Origin: Todiramphus chloris collaris
Taxonomy: Eukaryota > Chordata > Aves > Coraciiformes > Alcedinidae
Length of the DNA stretch: 64,000 bases
Reading direction: 5' to 3'
NCBI GenBank assembly: GCA_025345505.1
Contig: JANVCC010010406.1
Location: 18,491,825-18,555,824, forward strand
The translations under genes were made by a program, and so were the position numbers. The notes beneath the pieces were generated by a model. That model worked only from the letters and a program-made list of their open reading frames with translations. It was not told where the DNA came from and searched no databases. Shown piece by piece: positions 60,401-64,000 of the stretch (its first letter is position 1; the number at the start of each line of letters is the position of its first letter).

Positions 60401-60700
60401 TCACAGCACCTGAAAAGGAATACAGAACGACAACCATTTTACTATATGTACCTCTGAAAAAAAGCCAAAGGAAAGGCAATTACAACAGTAACACACTGTT
60501 AAAGTATTTAAGTAAAATCTTAGCAATGCAGTTTTGAATTAAAAATGTTTGTGGTAGAACAAAACATGAATTCAGTTGCTTACTTTTGAGACAGATGACT
60601 TTCTTCTTTTGGCTCCTGCTTTTTCTTCACTCCCCTCAGCAGGTTCCTGACTGCTTTCTTCAACAGCTTCTTTGCTAGGAGTGTTAACAGCTGGATGGGA
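36375..60700 (-). CDS. PSIP1: PSIP1 (LEDGF/p75), 3' thirteen coding exons; 5' PWWP exons outside window
   Basis: Thirteen GT-AG exons on the minus strand join without a frame break into 480 residues plus stop. Order in the visible protein: a 39-residue segment absent from human p75; an acidic/lysine-rich linker; the basic nuclear signal RRGRKRK (about 90-96); two AT-hook cores, KRGRP (129-133) and KPRGRPK (142-148); a charged region rich in K and E (160-235); KKKGGR and HRRN; then the integrase-binding domain (about 295-385). IBD hot-spot residues are intact: I314 and D315 (human I365, D366) and F355 and V357 (human F406, V408). The family tethers partner proteins with IBD-binding motifs (such as the MLL/menin complex) to H3K36-methylated chromatin through the PWWP domain, and lentiviral integrase uses the same pocket. 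The PWWP exons must lie to the right of 64000. The gene is convergent with SNAPC3, as in mammals. Confidence 0.97.
38805..38916 (-). CDS. PSIP1: PSIP1 penultimate exon
   Basis: 112 bases: [12 protein letters not shown], then SQHNGEN, ending GSKK plus AA before GTGAGT. The exon aligns with the human acidic C-terminal region but has diverged more than the IBD. Confidence 0.92.
40759..40975 (-). CDS. PSIP1: PSIP1 IBD exon 3 and following basic tail
   Basis: 217 bases. Begins [14 protein letters not shown] with the binding residues F355 and V357, continues [17 protein letters not shown] and [15 protein letters not shown], and ends KEKDQT plus one base before GTACGT. Confidence 0.97.
41109..41615 (-). 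mobile_element. CR1 LINE 3' end, minus sense
   Basis: Starts at the left with ATCACAGAACAGTTCAGGTTGGAAGGGACC, the reverse complement of a CR1 3' end, then GGGACTCCACTAAATCCCTGG and TTCATGGCCCTCCTTTGGACC further on. 5'-truncated. It lies at the left end of the 5.7-kb intron side of the IBD exons, overlapping 41662-40976 only partly: the copy sits inside the intron between the exons at 41763 and 40975. Confidence 0.92.
41662..41763 (-). CDS. PSIP1: PSIP1 IBD exon 2
   Basis: 34 codons, phase 0 at both ends, [17 protein letters not shown] through [16 protein letters not shown]. This helical segment of the IBD is nearly invariant against mammals. Confidence 0.97.
42824..43650 (-). mobile_element. 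ERV LTR-related element, minus sense
   Basis: TGGTGGGTTAGCCTTGGGTCAGCAGCCAG-type opening, GGGCAAAACAGACTATACTT, CACCTCCCCAGCCCACCCCC, TCCGTCCAGCATGGGATC and CACAGAGGCACTACCAACCTGGCTGAG match, with divergence, the layout of a common avian ERV LTR read in reverse. Those LTRs contain an array of CTGCTCCAGCGTGGG-type units, here reduced to one or two copies. The right boundary is approximate. Confidence 0.65.
44030..44211. repeat. A-rich tract with a 100-N assembly gap
   Basis: A-rich sequence before N at 44047-44146 and a poly-A run at 44194-44210. The gap length is a placeholder. Confidence 0.9.
44315..47220 (-). mobile_element. Old CR1 LINE with long decayed ORF2, minus sense
   Basis: Minus-strand frames give, in 5' to 3' order, [11 protein letters not shown] and [31 protein letters not shown] (the linker between endonuclease and reverse transcriptase), then [19 protein letters not shown] and RNFMKFNKG (reverse transcriptase palm, where the usual FADD motif has become FAGD). 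The 3' end near 44318-44400 resembles CR1 UTR. Many stops and frameshifts show an inactive fossil. Endonuclease remnants probably account for 46100-47200; that end is inferred. Confidence 0.8.
45922..46051. repeat. T/G-rich microsatellite inside the CR1 ORF2
   Basis: GTTTG and GGTTTTT units over about 130 bases (AAAC on the minus strand). It sits at a lysine-coding A-rich point of the CR1 ORF2 and is open in frame, giving a K/N/P-rich artefact peptide. Confidence 0.85.
47435..47505 (-). CDS. PSIP1: PSIP1 IBD exon 1
   Basis: 71 bases encoding [15 protein letters not shown] and NSLKIDNL, apparently identical to mammalian p75. I314 and D315 of the visible protein are the key partner-binding residues (human I365/D366). 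Confidence 0.97.
48735..48790 (-). CDS. PSIP1: PSIP1 short p75-specific exon
   Basis: 56 bases encoding [19 protein letters not shown], the start of the p75-specific part leading into the IBD. The reading phases of its neighbours require this exon. Confidence 0.95.
49429..49461. repeat. Poly-A followed by (GA)n
   Basis: 21 A then six AG/GA units in a PSIP1 intron. Confidence 0.9.
50322..50382. repeat. (AAAC)n-type simple repeat
   Basis: Degenerate AAAC/CAAA units over about 60 bases. Confidence 0.85.
51284..51402 (-). CDS. PSIP1: PSIP1 exon before the p52/p75 divergence point
   Basis: 119 bases encoding KKKGGR, AAHRRN, GQHE and ERKRKQEEQ, ending TESE plus two bases at TC|GTGAGT. In mammals the short p52 isoform diverges at the end of this exon by reading into the intron. 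Here retention gives TCG TGA, an immediate stop. Confidence 0.95.
52038..52263 (-). CDS. PSIP1: PSIP1 charged lysine/glutamate exon
   Basis: 226 bases completing the previous codon and giving a low-complexity K/E region ([23 protein letters not shown]) that ends [16 protein letters not shown]. The acidic serine motif is conserved with mammals. Phase 0 at the donor GTACAA. Confidence 0.95.
53126..53201 (-). CDS. PSIP1: PSIP1 second AT-hook exon
   Basis: 76 bases encoding [13 protein letters not shown] then CLSESD. The second AT-hook core is RGRP. Ends TT|GTGAGT in phase 2. Confidence 0.95.
54915..55029 (-). CDS. PSIP1: PSIP1 alanine-rich and first AT-hook exon
   Basis: 115 bases: AEKQ, an alanine/valine-rich stretch longer than I recall in human, then [12 protein letters not shown] with AT-hook core RGRP. 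It ends in phase 1 at GCAG|GTAACT. The GCT/GCA/GCC run looks like alanine-codon expansion. Confidence 0.95.
57059..57121 (-). CDS. PSIP1: PSIP1 nuclear localisation signal exon
   Basis: 21 codons, phase 0 at both ends. Ends [17 protein letters not shown], the basic nuclear localisation signal known for LEDGF, which continues as AEKQ in the next exon. Confidence 0.96.
57665..57772 (-). CDS. PSIP1: PSIP1 acidic linker exon
   Basis: 36 codons, phase 0 at both ends, between TTCGCAG and GTATGT. Starts LATKGDSN and continues [16 protein letters not shown], matching the human exon that starts AATKQSN. Confidence 0.92.
59771..59796. repeat. Perfect 13-bp tandem duplication
   Basis: CTACACTAGTATC is repeated exactly twice in a row. 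Confidence 0.95.
60584..60700 (-). CDS. PSIP1: PSIP1 additional 39-codon exon, HDGFL3-like segment
   Basis: Read on the minus strand, an acceptor ...TATATTGAAG| opens an exon of exactly 117 bases, phase 0 at both ends, closed by AAA|GTAAGC. It encodes 39 residues, with a glutamate-rich middle and the basic end [16 protein letters not shown] recall no such segment in human p75, where the exon after the PWWP region aligns with the next exon here (57772). The basic end resembles the EKAGSKRKKS stretch of HDGFL3, a paralogue. It may be a constitutive avian exon or a cassette exon; skipping it would keep the frame. Confidence 0.8.
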
Positions 60701-61473
60701 CTTCAATATAAAAACAACAAAAATGAGACCTGAACCCCTTCCTGAACTACAGAGCAACAATACTGAGATGTGTTCTGATCTATGTACGTTACTGAAGAAA
60801 GTGGAAGGCTAGGGAACCCCTTACTAGAAACTACAAGAATATTAAAATATATCTTATTTTAATAATTTATATGCTTCTCAGTTTAAATTGCATTTTCATT
60901 ATCAAACCTTCAAGCTCTAATGCTACAATAGTTTACTTTGACACTAAAAAATACTGTAGCATGAGGAGTTTCCTAAGTATAATAAAAAAAAAAAAATTGC
61001 TTTTGGTCTAATACAACTTCTGATGCTGTTAAAGAGTACATTTTAAAATGAGCTATCACATCCAAGTAAGCCAACTACCTGTTCCCAAAAACATGGACAG
61101 AAAGAAAAAAAAAGATAATAAAGGCTAAATAATTACACTTAAGGGCACGGAAACAGAGAGGGTAAAGGCAAAAATACTCTTTTTTTAATTTCACTAGATC
61201 ATGGATAGCATTCTCACTCTTAAATATCAGCTCCTTCAAACAAAGCTTGCAAAACGCTCCTGACTCTTAATTTTTCCCCCCACTGAGGAAGTGGTTTTGG
61301 ATTTAAGCCCAAGCCACAAACTCCCTTCTGCCCTCCACCTCTCTTACCAGCAGTTACAAGTGACATCTGCAAAGTATAAATACTGCTTTCAGAACGCTCC
61401 AAACAGCTTTGGCAGTTAAGTGTAGCTCTCAAAAGGGCATACCAAGACAAAATATACCCAGTAAAAGAACGTT

Positions 61474-61491
61474 GGGGGGGGGGGGGGGGGG
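61474..61491. repeat. Poly-G tract, 18 bases
   Basis: 18 consecutive G followed by CGGGG. The length is error-prone. Confidence 0.95.
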
Positions 61492-61989
61492 CGGGGATAA
61501 AATAAATGGAAGTGAACCCTCCCATGTGAAAAGCTGAGAAGACTGTCACTTTAGTATTATCCTTTATCCTGATTAAAACCTCAGTTTTGCCAACATCTCT
61601 ATGGTATCATCCGCTTCCCTCTAACCTTACCTGTTGCGTGGCCAGACATTATCTACTCACCCTGAACTTCTAGGCTCTGACAAGTAAACCGTCTTCCCTG
61701 CAACTGTCCAGTAACTATGCTTCACTTAATTCTATAAATCTTTTCTAAAACCAAAGAAATGTATGAGTATCAAATATAGAGACCAAGGAATATTTTAAGA
61801 TACATTCATTCACCTCCAGAACCTCAGCCTGTCCCCCAGCATGTACTAAATACTGCAACATGTTAACAGGCCGTAACACACTATTCTACTTTAAAGTACT
61901 GCTGGAAAAAGAGCGCCTTCTCTTACCGGCATCTTACATCACCTTCCCTACCAGTCTTCATAACCAACTACATGTCCTCACTTTCCAGA

Positions 61990-62335
61990 GCTCTCAGGCT
62001 TAGCTCCTCTCACACACAGGGCACAGGCCCAGCTGGCCCTGCGGAACCCCCGGCTGGCCACAACCAGCCCTGGTACGCTGAGGGAGCCTCGGTGGGGAGC
62101 GAGGGCAGCCCGAGGCCAGGGGGGCAGAGTGCGGCTCCAGGCGCAGGCGTGTGGGACACCGAGGCTCAAGAGAAGGCAGGGCAGGAGGGGTGCTGGGAAG
62201 AGGCGACGCACAGGGAGCGATCCAAAGCAGGCTCCAGAGCTGAGCCGCTGCCTGAGCAGGGGCAGAGCAAGGACAGAAAGGACAGCTCGGCGGGGAGCAC
62301 GTGTGCTGAAGCCCATGCCCGAGCCACCGAGTAAG
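61990..62335. other. GC-rich, CpG-containing island inside a PSIP1 intron
   Basis: About 345 bases of GC-rich sequence with roughly a dozen or more CpGs, including a CACGTG E-box at 62298-62303, flanked by AT-rich intron. It is open in several frames on both strands, as GC-rich DNA often is, and no frame resembles a known protein. It could be an alternative promoter, an enhancer or a GC-rich repeat remnant. Confidence 0.6.
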
Positions 62336-63554
62336 AAACAAAGAACAGCAAAGTAACCACTACACACCGGCCTCAGTCTCCTGCACTGCCACTGCTTCAC
62401 CCAAGGGACTGACTGTGGTGTGCAGGCAGAGGTGGCCAGAGGGAATCAGAGGTGTTTCTCTAAGGGTTTGTCTTTGTTTCTCATTACCACAATCAGCAAC
62501 AAAAAGCTTCTGTCAGCTGGCTAAATTGTGCCAAACTCTGACATGTTTTCCTGCCTGTACCATGCCCCTCTTTGGAAAAGATGGGGCTTCAGAAGCCCAT
62601 TTCAACCACTCTGCTACCCTTGAAACAGATACAAGGTTCCCCATAAACTCCCTATAAAAATAGATAAAACATCTGCATCAAGCACTCTTAAGCTTCTTTT
62701 CATCCCCTGACTTAAAGATCCAGAAGCCCTACCACTCATACAGCTTCATCTATTAAATAAGACAGCCACAGAGACTGCTAGCAAGCAGATAAGCACCCTT
62801 CCCTTATTACTAGGGGGGAGAAACTGTAGGCACGTGGTTCTCCAGCTTCCAGAACAGGATGCTAAGGCAACATCCACATGAACAGGAAGCTGCAACATAG
62901 TCAAATGCCAAGGGAATGAACAAGAACATGAAATAAGGTCCCTCTGAAGCCTCATCACTGAACTGTATGCTACCCAGCAAAGTACTGAAGGAGTAAAGCT
63001 CATTTCAGCAAAGAAGCTGAAATAAGTAAGACCAAGTATCACACTACAATCTCCTTATTCTTGGAAAAGGGGGATGTTCTTCCACCTTACCTACATTCTT
63101 TAGTGGAACAGTGACACAGCATTTTAATTCTAAGAATTAAACCCAAAACGTAGTGCTTTCTGAAAAGACATGGAAGATCCATGACTGACTGACCTGACAC
63201 CATCAGAGATGCTCAAAGAGACCATCTCTTGAAGTAAAGTCAGTGTCAGTTTTATTTCAGATGAAGCGAACACTTAGTCTGCCTGTTCTACATCCCGATT
63301 CATTTTACATAATGTCAGATCTTCTGTTGGCAGATGTCCTCCTTCAGCACCAACAAGAACTGCCCACAAGTAAAAGTAAGAGCTGGCTAAATCTCATGGT
63401 CTTGATTTTCTCTAAATAAAACTTGCTTTCAACAACGTACAGCACAGGACAGAAAAAGAAGGCTATGAAATGAAAGGTTTTCTAAAGACAAAAATTCAGA
63501 AGAAAATTTGTACAAGTCTATGGCATTACTTCATTTGTTCTGTTATGGATCAAC

Positions 63555-64000
63555 CTTCCTACTCAAGCAAGGCCACCCAGAGCCATCTGATTGGTACCAT
63601 GTCCATATAGCTTCAGAGTATCACCAAGGATGGGCATTCCACAACCTCCCAGGGCAACCTGTGCCCATGTTCAGTCACACTCACAGCAAAAAAAAAAACC
63701 GCTTCCTAATATTCAGAGAGAAACTCCTGAGTTTCAGCTGGTACCCACTGCCCCTGATCCTATTACTGAGCACAACTGGAAAGAACCTGGCATCATCTTC
63801 TTCACACTCTCCCTTCTGATATTGGTACAAATTGATGAGATTCCCCCAGAGCCAAACAGCTCCAGCTCTCTTGGCTTTTCCTCATAGCAGAGATGCTCCA
63901 TAATCTTTGTGGCCCTTTCTGGGACTCCCTCTCCAATATGTCTCTTGTACTAAGCAGCCCAGAAATGGACAAAATACTCCAGTTAAAATATTCTTATGAA
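63555..64000 (-). mobile_element. CR1 LINE 3' end, minus sense, cut by the window edge
   Basis: CAAGCAAGGCCACCCAGAGCC, GGGCATTCCACAACCTCCCAGGGCAACCTGTGCC (in part), ACTGAGCACAACTGGAAAGA and AGCTCTCTTGGCTTTTCCTCATAG are reverse-complement CR1 3' sequence. A poly-A insertion lies at 63690-63699. Confidence 0.92.

Larger units (their letters stand above)
57122..60583 (-). other. PSIP1 introns flanking the acidic linker exon
   Basis: Introns 57664-57122 and 60583-57773. They include a perfect 13-bp tandem duplication (59771-59796) and an 8-bp one near 59467-59482. No conserved exon was seen besides those listed. Confidence 0.65.
60701..64000 (-). other. PSIP1 intron upstream of the extra exon, continuing past the window
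   Basis: No PWWP-encoding exon was found, so this is read as intron. It contains an 18-base poly-G (61474-61491), a GC-rich island (61990-62335) and a CR1 running off the right edge. Confidence 0.7.

Noticed and set aside
61972-62400. Open frames of 113-140 codons in the GC-rich intronic block
   Set aside because: Open in several frames on both strands and not similar to anything known. Kept as a composition anomaly only.
60701-64000. Possible PSIP1 PWWP-domain exons
   Set aside because: I looked for the conserved PWWP coding blocks on the minus strand and saw none. They are presumably beyond the window.
1-64000. tRNA, rRNA, snRNA genes, CRISPR arrays or bacterial-type operons
   Set aside because: None seen. 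The sequence is ordinary vertebrate genomic DNA, and the idea of a new multi-gene system is not supported.

Overview
The window is vertebrate nuclear DNA, almost certainly from a bird. It has split genes with canonical GT-AG introns, CR1 LINE fragments carrying the avian 3' end with its 8-bp (ATTCTGTG) tail, and ERV LTRs of types common in songbirds and other Neoaves. It holds two convergent single-copy genes. SNAPC3 is on the + strand, complete in 9 coding exons at 10337-30456. PSIP1 (LEDGF/p75) is on the - strand, with 13 coding exons at 60700-36375, and its PWWP-encoding 5' exons lie beyond the right edge. The same tail-to-tail pair is found on human 9p22.3. Human 9p is orthologous to the avian Z chromosome, so Z linkage is likely, but that is inference from synteny.

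Layout. 1-9850 is intergenic: simple repeats, an ancient degraded CR1-like copy, a clean CR1 3' end at 3440-3872 and a solo LTR at 7691-8486 with an intact 5-bp target duplication. About 9900-10640 is a CpG island that covers the SNAPC3 promoter and exon 1. 10337-30456 is SNAPC3; its intron 5 carries three CR1 blocks, an LTR and a T-rich assembly gap. 30457-36374 is the convergent 3' spacer, with polyadenylation signals on both strands. 36375-64000 is PSIP1. Its 5.7-kb intron just upstream of the main integrase-binding-domain exons carries a CR1, an LTR, an old ORF2-bearing CR1 and a second assembly gap. A GC-rich island lies in the far-right intron, and another CR1 runs off the right end.

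Roles. SNAPC3 is the zinc-binding SNAP50 subunit of the SNAPc complex, which recognises the proximal sequence element of snRNA promoters. PSIP1 is a chromatin tether and transcriptional coactivator. The two have no known joint pathway; their proximity is conserved synteny.

I found no novel multi-gene system. The most useful observations are an extra 39-codon PSIP1 exon that resembles a segment of the paralogue HDGFL3, an immediate in-frame stop if the p52-type intron is retained, a retroelement-filled intron placed to affect isoform choice ahead of the IBD, a GC-rich intronic island, and a CR1 that may be split by a later LTR. Most other open frames are chance ORFs, GC-island shadows or decayed CR1 coding sequence.
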